From positions 186,001-250,000 of the forward strand of contig CP018226.1 in NCBI GenBank assembly GCA_016865015.1: DNA of 64,000 bases, written 5' to 3'. Positions 8,388 through 16,193 of the stretch are shown here, piece after piece (the first letter of the stretch is position 1; each line of letters starts with the position of its first letter). Made by a program: the position numbers and the translations under genes. This stretch comes from Rhizobiales bacterium IMCC20636 (GTDB lineage: Bacteria; Pseudomonadota; Alphaproteobacteria; Rhizobiales; GCA-2746425). The notes under the pieces are model-generated. The model did no database searches and was not told where the DNA came from. It was given only the letters and a program-made list of their open reading frames with translations.

Positions 8388-9878
8388 ATGAGCAAGGGTT
8401 GTAAATTGCGTAGAATTTCTCTTTTTCTGGTTGTGTGGTGTCTGTCCGTGTCGGGCGTTGCTGCCCAGTCAAATGAAACAGTGGCCTATGTTCAGGAAGC
8501 TCTGCAGGAACTGGGATATGATCCGGGCACTGCAGATGGTGCCTGGGGTCGGCGCACGCGAACGGCGCTGAACGAATATCGCGCCACGTTTGATCTTCCT
8601 GAAACGGAAGATGTCACCGGATCATCATTGTATCTTCTGCATCGGGCCGTTGCCGCCGGGCAGACACTGCCGTTTCCCGGACGCGTTCTGGAAGGTATGG
8701 AAGACCGTGCCGCCTATCTTCAATTGCGTGGTGTCGTGCGTGAGCGGCATTGCAACAATCGGCTGAATTTGCGGTCGGTGGGCGCAAACTGGACACCGGT
8801 TACGCGGTTTTCCGAGTCTGACGTTTCATTTTCCGGGCCATCGCCCATCGGGTCTGAAGACTGGTCCCAGACCATTGCCGAGGGTTTGTCGGTCGCCACT
8901 GCGAATTGTGTGTCGGGTGATACCGCCCAGTGTGATGTGTTGTGGTCCTATCTGAAGAAATGGCCAGTTGCGAACGGTCTTACCACTGGCACAAGGAAGA
9001 CTGAAAACTCGGAAAATTTCAATCACGCTGCCTATCTTGCCAATTCGGTGTTGCAGCCATTGGTGTTTGCGACTGCTATCGTGGTTGAGGCTCAGGATCC
9101 GCCGATGGCGGAGCTTGGGCCGTTTCTCGATTGGCTTTATGACCGGGTCAACCAGTTTTACTTTATTTCCGACCGCAACACTTTGGTCGGAGATACGGAT
9201 AATACACTTGCCAGGCATGAAGCGCTGGCCGCTGTTTTGCCCAGTATGACGTTGGGCGCATTTATCGGCGATGTTGAATTGTTCGAGCGCGGATTTCCCC
9301 AGTTTGAGGCTGCTTTATTGAGTCAAAGAGCAGATGGCAGCTTCCCGACGGCTACCAAGCGTGGCTCTCTGGCACTGCATTATTCCGGTCTGCAATTGTC
9401 CTATCTGTTTGCCATCGCGGAAATTGCCAAATCCCAGGATTTCGATCTTTACGAAGTGAAATGGCCGAAGGGGCAGGATCTGCATCGGGCCATTACCTAT
9501 ATGCTGCGCGGCTGGTCGAATTGGGGCAAGCATGTGCTGAAATATGCCGGCGAAAATGAAGATGCGCCGATGACCCCGAGCAGTGCTGTCATTGACACCT
9601 TCACCTACGGGTTTGGCTGGTTGCCGGTCTATGCCCGGCGGTTTGAGAATCATCCCAATCTTTCACTGATGAACGGCGTTTCCATTGATCCGGTGGTGTG
9701 CTCGCCCGCCCATATTGCCGAAGGCCGCATCGATCGGGCCTGGTGCGCACAGGCCGGTCCACCACCATTGACCCTGCGCGCCATGCTGCTGGACAATTCA
9801 CCCAAAGTTGCGGTGTTCAACCCGGCGATGGGGTTCAATGCCGGTTGTTTTCTCTCCCAATCCGAAGATTTGTTCTAG
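8388..9878 (+). CDS. Secreted peptidoglycan-binding domain plus alginate-lyase family protein
   Basis: The protein has 496 residues from ATG 8388, which is preceded by AGGGGG at seven bases; an ATG at 8361 would lack a site and extend the signal peptide poorly. A signal peptide ends near GVAAQ. Residues about 30-90 form a PG_binding_1 domain (VQEALQELGYDPGTADGAWG, then a TRTALNEYR helix). The rest matches the alginate-lyase fold (PL5-like), with SENFNHAAYL near residue 215 in place of the usual NNH catalytic region, then DGSFPTATKRG and FTYGFGWLPVYA. It probably acts in the periplasm on uronate polymers or is a lyase-like binding protein. It is divergent from the BKACE operon and has no polysaccharide genes beside it. 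Confidence 0.8.
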   Translation: MSKGCKLRRISLFLVVWCLSVSGVAAQSNETVAYVQEALQELGYDPGTADGAWGRRTRTALNEYRATFDLPETEDVTGSSLYLLHRAVAAGQTLPFPGRVLEGMEDRAAYLQLRGVVRERHCNNRLNLRSVGANWTPVTRFSESDVSFSGPSPIGSEDWSQTIAEGLSVATANCVSGDTAQCDVLWSYLKKWPVANGLTTGTRKTENSENFNHAAYLANSVLQPLVFATAIVVEAQDPPMAELGPFLDWLYDRVNQFYFISDRNTLVGDTDNTLARHEALAAVLPSMTLGAFIGDVELFERGFPQFEAALLSQRADGSFPTATKRGSLALHYSGLQLSYLFAIAEIAKSQDFDLYEVKWPKGQDLHRAITYMLRGWSNWGKHVLKYAGENEDAPMTPSSAVIDTFTYGFGWLPVYARRFENHPNLSLMNGVSIDPVVCSPAHIAEGRIDRAWCAQAGPPPLTLRAMLLDNSPKVAVFNPAMGFNAGCFLSQSEDLF

Positions 9879-10030
9879 GCTGAGAATGTGGTAATGAGAT
9901 AAATTGTCTCGGTTTTCGGGTTTTCCGCCTGGGGCTATTGGCAATACTCAACATCACGACTTGCAGCTTGATTTGACTGGTCGCAGCCGGATTTGCAGCA
10001 AACAAGAATCATCAAACTGCAGGGGGAAAT

Positions 10031-11203
10031 GTGAAAACACAGGTCGTCATCATTGGCGGTGGGCCTTCCGGTCTGTTGTTATCGCAACTGTTGCACCTGG
10101 CCGGTGTCGACAGCATTGTTCTTGAACGCAAGAGCAGGGCTTATGTTCTGTCGCGGATTCGCGCCGGTGTGCTGGAACAGGGCACTTGTGATCTGGTGCG
10201 CTCAGCGAAAGCGGGTGCCCGAATGGACCGGGACGGGAAAGTGCATTCCGGATTCGCGATGGCCTATAATGACCAGATCGTGCGGATTGATCTGGAAGGA
10301 CTGACAGGCGGAAAGACGGTTCTGATCTATGGTCAGACCGAACTCACCCAGGACCTGTATGAAGCGCGTGACAAGTTGAACGGCATGATGTTTCATGAAG
10401 TTGATGATGTCGAGATCAACCGTCTGACTGGTGACTCGCCTTTCGTTACCTTTTTGCACAATGGGGAAATGCATCGCATTGACTGTGATTATGTCGCCGG
10501 ATGTGACGGGTTTCACGGTATCAGCCGTCAGGCAGTTCCGGCCAATGTCCGAACAGAATATGAAAAAGTATACCCGTTTAGCTGGATCGGCGTTCTGTCA
10601 AAAACCCGACCTGTTGACGAAGAAATCATCTATTCCAGATCGTCACGAGGGTTCGCACTCTGTTCGATGCGCTCCGAAACACTCAGTCGGCATTATCTTC
10701 AATGTCCTGCCACGGATACGCCCGAGGAGTGGTCTGACGATCGGTTCTGGAATGAGTTGACGCGCCGTCTGCCGCGTTCAGTTTCAGAACAGTTGGAGAC
10801 AGGACCATCGTTGCAGAAATCGGTTACGCCGCTGCGTGCCTTCATTTCCGAGCCGATGCAATATGGACGCCTGTTTCTGGCTGGTGATGCCGCACATATC
10901 GTGCCGCCAACCGGGGCGAAGGGGCTGAATCTGGCGGCTTCCGATATTTACTATCTCAGCAATGCGTTGATTGAGTTTTACAAATCCGGCTCGAACACCG
11001 GGCTTGAAACCTATTCCCAAAAAGCCTTGGCGCGGGTCTGGAATGCCTCGCGCTTTTCCGGATTCATGACACGGATGCTGCATAATTTCGTTGGAGGCGA
11101 CAGTTTTGATGTTCGCTGGGAGGATTCGCTGCTTGAATATTTGAGCCGTTCCAAAGCGCAACAAACGGTCATCGCTGAAAACTATGTCGGGATGCCATAT
11201 TGA
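10031..11203 (+). CDS. pobA: 4-hydroxybenzoate 3-monooxygenase
   Basis: The 390-residue flavoprotein converts 4-hydroxybenzoate to protocatechuate with NADPH and O2. The start is GTG 10031 behind GGGGGA. Motifs: FAD-binding GGGPSGLLLSQLLHLAG at the N-terminus, the pobA-specific RIRAGVLEQGT near residue 45, DG motif CDGFHG near 160, and the second FAD motif LAGDAAHIVPPTGAKGLN near 285. Length fits the family (about 390-395). It stands alone: no pobR and no pca genes flank it. Ring-cleavage genes would have to be elsewhere in the genome. Confidence 0.95.
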   Translation: MKTQVVIIGGGPSGLLLSQLLHLAGVDSIVLERKSRAYVLSRIRAGVLEQGTCDLVRSAKAGARMDRDGKVHSGFAMAYNDQIVRIDLEGLTGGKTVLIYGQTELTQDLYEARDKLNGMMFHEVDDVEINRLTGDSPFVTFLHNGEMHRIDCDYVAGCDGFHGISRQAVPANVRTEYEKVYPFSWIGVLSKTRPVDEEIIYSRSSRGFALCSMRSETLSRHYLQCPATDTPEEWSDDRFWNELTRRLPRSVSEQLETGPSLQKSVTPLRAFISEPMQYGRLFLAGDAAHIVPPTGAKGLNLAASDIYYLSNALIEFYKSGSNTGLETYSQKALARVWNASRFSGFMTRMLHNFVGGDSFDVRWEDSLLEYLSRSKAQQTVIAENYVGMPY

Positions 11204-11340
11204 ACGTCGCAACGCCACACAATTGGCCAGACCGGGCAGAGCGTCGCACCAGTCGATTCGTTTGGTTAACAAATTCCTAACCGACAATTTTCAAAAATTT
11301 TGTATCGTTAAGTAAGCATTAACCTTTAATATCTACCTTA

Positions 11341-11446
11341 GAGTGTGTTCGGTGCGTTCCGGACCTTCAGGTGGTCACTCCCCCATCTGTTTGAATGCCT
11401 CCCTGTTAGACTTACAGAGCCGCTCCCTCCCGCGGCTCTTTTTTTT
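11341..11446 (+). ncRNA. Candidate small RNA with CU-rich (anti-Shine-Dalgarno) loops
   Basis: About 100 bases of non-coding sequence run into a textbook terminator. Three pyrimidine-rich stretches are evenly spread: CACTCCCCCAT near 11376, GCCTCCCTG near 11397 and the terminator loop TCCCTCCC at 11424-11431. A short stem GACC/GGTC sits near 11362-11375. Exposed CCUCC-like loops are known from alphaproteobacterial trans-acting sRNAs such as the alpha-r14 and CcsR families, which pair with ribosome-binding sites. Family membership here is inference. It could instead be only the end of the pobA transcript. Confidence 0.4.
11416..11446 (+). terminator. Rho-independent terminator
   Basis: A perfect 8-bp stem AGAGCCGC/GCGGCTCT (11416-11423 with 11432-11439) encloses the loop TCCCTCCC and is followed by seven T residues. 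It would end the candidate sRNA or the pobA transcript. Confidence 0.9.
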
Positions 11447-11637
11447 GGCCAGATTCCCGGCGCTTGCAGATTCCGGGCGGGCATGTTGATATTAACGAAG
11501 AATTTACTCAATCGGAACGGTTGCTTGCACCTTGGTCACGGCCACCTCATAGTCGTTTTTTGGCACTTATCTGCCTATCATGAATCATGATAGTGGGTTG
11601 CGGGTCGAATCCACCAGACGTGAGCACCAGAACAGAC

Positions 11638-12189
11638 ATGACGCGCAACACCAAGACGCCTCAATCCGGCAATGCCATTGCCCTTGCGCCGCGGATAGCG
11701 GAGCGCGAGGGCTTTCTGGCCCTGTTCAGCAATGGCATGCGCCTGATTGAAGAGACGGCGTCTTATCTGGATGGTCCCGGGCGTGATACCTCGAAATCCC
11801 TGTCGCGGCTTGGTTCGGTTGCCTATGCCAGCGAGTCCATGCGTCTGACCACCCGTTTGATGCAAATCGCATCCTGGTTGCTGCTGCAACGGGCGATGAA
11901 TGATGGTGAAATGACGGATGGCCAGGGCCGCGAAGAGAAAGCCAAGGTGCGCCTTGGCGGTCTTCAGCCATCACGCGCAGGATCCGGCTGGGAGGAACTT
12001 CCTGACGAGTTGAAGGATCTGATTGACCGCTCGGCACGTCTTGAGGAACGAGTGCGTCATCTGGATATCGGGATGGGTGGAGAGTCGTTTGGCAGGCAGT
12101 CGCATGTTGGACAGCCTGATACCAAAGATGCCCTGGCCGATCAGATGGCACGCCTCAGCGCTGCATTCAAGACGCAGGATGATCGCTGA
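11638..12189 (+). CDS. rcdA: DUF1465 family protein, RcdA-type CtrA degradation adaptor
   Basis: This 183-residue helical protein matches the RcdA/DUF1465 family. In Caulobacter it bridges CpdR-primed ClpXP to substrates such as CtrA, driving cell-cycle proteolysis. The conserved core is clear: LFSNGMRLIEETASYLDGPG near residue 30, then YASESMRLTTRLMQIASWLL ending in LQRAMNDGEM. The C-terminal tail is variable and polar. I chose ATG 11638 because the core lines up with the family from here; an ATG at 11587 would add 17 unrelated residues. The neighbours rpmE and an ABC exporter are a familiar rhizobial arrangement. Confidence 0.88.
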   Translation: MTRNTKTPQSGNAIALAPRIAEREGFLALFSNGMRLIEETASYLDGPGRDTSKSLSRLGSVAYASESMRLTTRLMQIASWLLLQRAMNDGEMTDGQGREEKAKVRLGGLQPSRAGSGWEELPDELKDLIDRSARLEERVRHLDIGMGGESFGRQSHVGQPDTKDALADQMARLSAAFKTQDDR

Positions 12190-12248
12190 GCGTTACAGTG
12201 CTGCGCAGCTAAATTCAAACTGTAGAATTGTGTTTCTTCAAAACGAGA

Positions 12249-12284
12249 AAAACCCGCCAGAACATTGTGTTCGGGGCGGGTTTT
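12249..12284. terminator. Bidirectional terminator between rcdA and rpmE
   Basis: Stem AAAACCCGCC (12249-12258) pairs with GGCGGGTTTT (12275-12284), with flanking A and T runs giving a U-tract in both directions. It separates the convergent rcdA and rpmE. Confidence 0.85.
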
Positions 12285-12313
12285 CAAATTCTGTAAGCCA
12301 GTACAGGAAGAAA

Positions 12314-12538
12314 TTACTTCCCGATGAAGCCGGCAAATTTGTTGTTGAAGCGGGACAGACGTCCGCCACGGTCAAGCAATTGCTGACCACCACCGGTCCA
12401 GGCCGGATGGGATGTTGGATCAACGTCGAGGCGCATTGTGTCGCCTTCGGCGCCCCACGTTGAGCGGGTTGTGTATTCAGTTCCATCAGTCATCACAATA
12501 TTGATGCTGTGGTAGTCGGGATGTATATCAGCTTTCAT
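12314..12538 (-). CDS. rpmE: 50S ribosomal protein L31
   Basis: This is a 74-residue large-subunit protein. [10 protein letters not shown] is the typical N-terminus and [11 protein letters not shown] the C-terminus. The CxxC zinc motif is absent, so this is the C-minus form with the internal insertion usual in Alphaproteobacteria ([21 protein letters not shown]). ATG 12538 is chosen; a TTG three codons earlier (12547) is closer to the GGAG and cannot be excluded. It is single-gene, convergent with rcdA and divergent from the ABC exporter. Confidence 0.95.
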   Translation of the reverse strand: MKADIHPDYHSINIVMTDGTEYTTRSTWGAEGDTMRLDVDPTSHPAWTGGGQQLLDRGGRLSRFNNKFAGFIGK

Positions 12539-12847
12539 GAGCGTCAAACTCCAATTGTCTCAAGGACGTGTCTCAAAGGCAGGCATTGCTGTTCATACAG
12601 CATACCGCAAACAAAAAACCGAGCATAAAGCCCGATCCGTGTAAACTCGCCGTTCCTATAGGCCAATCAGGTAGGCTTTCGCAAGCTGAAATGACGAGAA
12701 TCTGTCTCGTTCATTGTTTTAATCCTGTCATAGCCGCGTTTGATGCGCAAAAGCAGTCCAAATTTTCATCGCAGGTGGGTTGTGCTTGCCATTGGCGGCC
12801 ATTCGTTGGAAAAGGCATGACATATTCCACCTGTTGAATGAAACGTG
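12539..12847. promoter_or_regulatory. Divergent intergenic region rpmE / ABC exporter
   Basis: About 300 bases hold no gene. This must contain the rpmE promoter (minus) and the exporter promoter (plus). I could not identify convincing -35/-10 boxes or a ribosomal-protein autoregulatory structure. Confidence 0.4.
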
Positions 12848-14686
12848 ATGACTGATCAGACAAAGCATGAAGTTGCCAACAGCACAGAAGGGCCAATTCA
12901 GGCTGCCAGCACGCTTGAAATACCCGTTGAGGCCAAGGGGCGTGTCAGCTCACTGGCCATGGTGTTGCCCTATCTGAAGATCTACCGGAAACGTGTGGCT
13001 TTGGCGGTCGTTGCCTTGACGGCTGCTGCCGCGACAACTCTGGCTGTTCCAATGGCTGTACGGCGCATGATCGATTACGGGTTTGATCCGGATAACAACA
13101 CGCTGATTGATCAGTATTTCACCATGTTGGTGGTCCTGGTCGGGTTTCTGGCTGCAGCCAGTGCTGCGCGCTACTATTTTGTATCTTGGCTTGGCGAACG
13201 GGTGGTGAGCGATATACGCCGTGATGTGTTTGCTCATGTCATGCACCTTCATGCTGCATTTTTTGACGGCGCCAAATCCGGTGAAATCGTATCCCGGCTG
13301 ACGGCGGACACGACGCAGATCAAGTCGGTTGTCGGATCAAGCATATCCATTGCCCTGCGCAATCTGGCTCTGTTTTTTGGAGCGGTTGTGATGATGGTGA
13401 TCACAAGTCCGAAACTGTCCTTGCTGGTGCTGGTTGCGATCCCGTTGGTGGTGTTGCCAATGGTGGCTTTCGGTCGCAGTGTGCGACGGCGCTCCCGTGC
13501 TGCGCAGGACACTTTGGCGGATGCGACCGCCTATGCGGCAGAAGCCATCGGGGCAGTGCGAACGCTGCAGAATTTTACCGCCGAAAAACGTGCCACTGCC
13601 CGCTTTGCTGCTGCCGTGGACGAAGCATTCGATGCGGCCCGTGCAGCTGTCGGAGCTCGGGCGGCGCTGACCGCATTCGCAATTTTCATGGCTTTTGCCA
13701 GTGTCATTGCGGTGCTTTGGTATGGCTCTCTGGACATGCTCTCAGGGCAGATTACACCCGGTTCCCTGTCACAATTCGTGCTCTATTCGGTCTTTGCAGC
13801 GGCGTCTCTGGGGGCGTTATCCCAAGTCTGGGGCGAAGTCGCGCAGGCTGCGGGGGCCGCCGAACGGCTGGGCGAATTGCTGGCGATTGATCCGGTCATC
13901 GCCGCTCCGGCGAATCCCGTCACTCTCGACAAGGTGACAGGGGCTGTCTCGTTCCAGGATGTGTCCTTCATCTATCCCGGTGCGCCGGACGCGCCGATTT
14001 TACACTCCGTTACGATTGATGTTGCGCCGGGTGAAACGGTGGCTTTGGTGGGGCCCTCAGGTGCCGGGAAATCAACTCTGTTTTCCCTGCTTACCCGCGC
14101 CTATGACACGACAGGTGGCAAGATCACGCTTGATGGAACCGACATTCGGAAACTGGTTCCGCAGGACTTGCGACGCCATCTGTCGATTGTCCCGCAGGAA
14201 ACAGTCATATTTGGCGCGTCGATTGCCGAAAACATCGGCGTGGGAAATCCGCAAGCCGGACGCGATGCGATTATCAGTGCTGCGAAAGCCGCGCGCGCTG
14301 ACGAATTTATCAGCAAGATGGCGGGTGGCTATGATGCGGTGGTGGGCGAGCGCGGCATTACCCTGTCCGGAGGCCAGCGCCAGCGCATCGCGATTGCCCG
14401 CGCAATTCTGAAGGATGCGCCTGTGCTCCTGCTGGATGAGGCCACCAGTTCGCTGGACGCTGAAAGTGAGACCCTGGTGCAACACGCGCTGGAACAGTTG
14501 ATGAAGGGGCGCACCACACTGGTCATTGCCCATCGTCTGGCGACAATCCTGAAGGCAGATCGTATTCTGGTGATGGATGGCGGACGGATTGTGGAGAGCG
14601 GGACCCACAGTTCATTGCAAAAGCAGGGGGGCCTGTATGCGCGGCTGGCAGAATTGCAGTTTCAGGACCGAAGTGCGGCTGAATAA
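12848..14686 (+). CDS. ABC exporter, fused permease and ATPase (MsbA-like)
   Basis: The protein of about 612 residues is a half-transporter that would work as a homodimer to export lipids, peptides or drugs. The N-terminal six-helix domain starts near residue 45 (VALAVVALTAAAATTLAV) and ends near 320. The ATPase has Walker A GPSGAGKSTL near 400, signature LSGGQRQRIAIARAIL near 505, Walker B VLLLDEATSSLD and the H-loop VIAHRL. I favour ATG 12848 over the adjoining GTG 12845. Its 3' end overlaps the convergent 14662-15150 gene by 25 bases. It is a conserved neighbour of rpmE in rhizobia. Substrate is unknown. Confidence 0.92.
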   Translation: MTDQTKHEVANSTEGPIQAASTLEIPVEAKGRVSSLAMVLPYLKIYRKRVALAVVALTAAAATTLAVPMAVRRMIDYGFDPDNNTLIDQYFTMLVVLVGFLAAASAARYYFVSWLGERVVSDIRRDVFAHVMHLHAAFFDGAKSGEIVSRLTADTTQIKSVVGSSISIALRNLALFFGAVVMMVITSPKLSLLVLVAIPLVVLPMVAFGRSVRRRSRAAQDTLADATAYAAEAIGAVRTLQNFTAEKRATARFAAAVDEAFDAARAAVGARAALTAFAIFMAFASVIAVLWYGSLDMLSGQITPGSLSQFVLYSVFAAASLGALSQVWGEVAQAAGAAERLGELLAIDPVIAAPANPVTLDKVTGAVSFQDVSFIYPGAPDAPILHSVTIDVAPGETVALVGPSGAGKSTLFSLLTRAYDTTGGKITLDGTDIRKLVPQDLRRHLSIVPQETVIFGASIAENIGVGNPQAGRDAIISAAKAARADEFISKMAGGYDAVVGERGITLSGGQRQRIAIARAILKDAPVLLLDEATSSLDAESETLVQHALEQLMKGRTTLVIAHRLATILKADRILVMDGGRIVESGTHSSLQKQGGLYARLAELQFQDRSAAE

Positions 14687-15150
14687 TCTGTGTTCCAGAC
14701 AATTGGAAGTTCGTCACCGAAATTGACGTGCGGGTTACAGACGGCCTCGACCCGCAGCCCCTGTCTTTGTCCGTTGGACAGCACTTTCCAGTTCAGACCG
14801 CTCCAGGACCAACGCCATAAATCTGCCCGCTCGGCCTGATCAACCACCAGCACGCCCGGCAGAGAGAATTGGTCGGACATTCTGCCCCCAAGTCCCAGAT
14901 AGCGTACATGCATGGCCACGAATGTGAGCTGCCACAAGGACCGAACCGGCGTGTAGCGGCTGACGCCTTTCTGAGTTGCATATTGCACGCAGAAGGGACG
15001 CCCGTTGGCGACGCGTTCAGCCTGATAGAGCACAAAACTGGCGGTGCCGAACAGCATCGCCGGGCTGAGCACTGCAAGCAGCAAGATAAAACGAAAAATT
15101 ACGCTACCGGCTTTGCGCGCGGCATCAGGTGAAACAGGGGATCGAGGCAC
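14662..15150 (-). CDS. Single-pass membrane protein of unknown function
   Basis: I do not recognise this 162-residue protein. It has a short basic N-terminus, one strong membrane helix near residues 16-42 (FILLLAVLSPAMLFGTASFV) and a soluble, probably periplasmic domain rich in Trp and Val (DLWRWSWSGLNWKVLSNG) with two Cys (FCVQ and VCNP) that could form a disulfide. The start is GTG, one base after the stop of the OmpA-like gene (TGATGTG), so it is the third gene of the motor-like operon. Its 3' end overlaps the exporter gene antisense by 25 bases. Confidence 0.75.
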   Translation of the reverse strand: MPRSPVSPDAARKAGSVIFRFILLLAVLSPAMLFGTASFVLYQAERVANGRPFCVQYATQKGVSRYTPVRSLWQLTFVAMHVRYLGLGGRMSDQFSLPGVLVVDQAERADLWRWSWSGLNWKVLSNGQRQGLRVEAVCNPHVNFGDELPIVWNTDYSAALRS

Positions 15151-15151
15151 A

Positions 15152-16180
15152 TCAGCGTTCCGTCAGTTTCAGTTCGATACGCCGGTTTCTTGCAAAAGCT
15201 TCCGGCGAACCGCTCTCATCAATTGGCTGGAATTCACCAAAGCCTGCAGCGACCAAGCGGTTGGGCGGCACGCCCTGTGAAGCCAGATATTCAACCACCG
15301 AAATGGCGCGGGCCGATGACAGCTCCCAGTTGCTGTTGAACCGCTCACCGCTGACCGGGCGGGCATCGGTATGACCGTCCACCCGCAGTACCCAGTTGAT
15401 TTCATCGGGAATCTGAGCGCGCAACTGGATAATGGCATCGGCAAGCTTGCTCATCTCCTCAACGCCTTCCGGTGATAATTCATCGGCACCAGAGGCAAAC
15501 AGAACTTCTGACTGGAATACAAAGCGGTCACCAACCACACGGATATCAGAGCGATCGCTGAGAATTTCGCGCAGCCGTCCGAAGAAATCGGACCGGTAGC
15601 GTGACAATTCCTGTACCCGTTGGGCCAGTGCGACATTCAGGCGGCTGCCCAAATCGGTAATCCGTGTCTGGCTTTCGCGGTCGCGGTCCTCAGAGGCCTC
15701 AAGGGCTGTTTCCAATGACGCAATCTGGCGGCGCAGGGCGGATAGTTGCTGGTTGAGAAGGTCGACCTGGGACTGGGCCCGCGCATTCAGCCTGCGTTCT
15801 TCATCCAGTTGGGCATTTGCATCATCCAGCGCCGTATCCCGTTGGGCTGTCGCGCCGGACTGATCATTGAGCAATCGTTCCAGGCGTCGCCGTTCCTCTT
15901 CTGCTTCCGACAGGTTGGATTCCAGCAAGGACAGGCTTTCTCGCAAATCCGACTGTCCGGTGCGTTCCAGCGCCAGTAATTCTGTCAGTTCGGAAATCTG
16001 GGATTGCAGGCGGCTCAGCAATGAATCCCGGCCGGAAATCTCCTGACTGAGAAAAAATTGCGCCAGCATGAACAGCGACAGCAGAAAAATCATGACAAGC
16101 AGAAGCGATGCCATGGCATCCACAAAGCCTGGCCAATAATCTCCGCGCGTTTCCCGCCGTCTTGATCGTGCCAGCGCCAT
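15152..16180 (-). CDS. MotB/OmpA-like peptidoglycan-binding membrane protein
   Basis: The protein has 342 residues. A basic cytoplasmic tail is followed by GFVDAMASLLLVMIFLLSLF; Asp21 at the head of the single helix matches the proton-binding Asp of MotB, ExbD and ZorB. A long coiled coil (about residues 50-180, rich in Q, L, E and R, including QISELTELLALERTGQSDLR) spans the periplasm. The C-terminal OmpA domain has VLRVDGHTDARPVSG and ARAISVVEYLASQGVPPNRL ending NRRIELKLTER. It probably anchors a proton-driven motor to peptidoglycan. It is paired with the MotA/ExbB-like gene upstream, with a 13-base gap. No flagellar gene is near. Confidence 0.88.
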   Translation of the reverse strand: MALARSRRRETRGDYWPGFVDAMASLLLVMIFLLSLFMLAQFFLSQEISGRDSLLSRLQSQISELTELLALERTGQSDLRESLSLLESNLSEAEEERRRLERLLNDQSGATAQRDTALDDANAQLDEERRLNARAQSQVDLLNQQLSALRRQIASLETALEASEDRDRESQTRITDLGSRLNVALAQRVQELSRYRSDFFGRLREILSDRSDIRVVGDRFVFQSEVLFASGADELSPEGVEEMSKLADAIIQLRAQIPDEINWVLRVDGHTDARPVSGERFNSNWELSSARAISVVEYLASQGVPPNRLVAAGFGEFQPIDESGSPEAFARNRRIELKLTER

Positions 16181-16193
16181 TCCGCTTTAAACC

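Larger units (their letters stand above)
11204..11637 (+). other. Intergenic region pobA to rcdA
   Basis: No protein gene is seen. The first part is AT-rich with possible promoter boxes around 11290-11340, followed by a candidate small RNA and its terminator (entered separately). A short perfect dyad TCATGAATCATGA lies near 11579-11590 just before the rcdA leader. Confidence 0.5.

Noticed and set aside
11596..11616. tRNA T-arm-like sequence GGGTCGAATCC
   Set aside because: No matching acceptor, D-arm or anticodon stem could be drawn around it.
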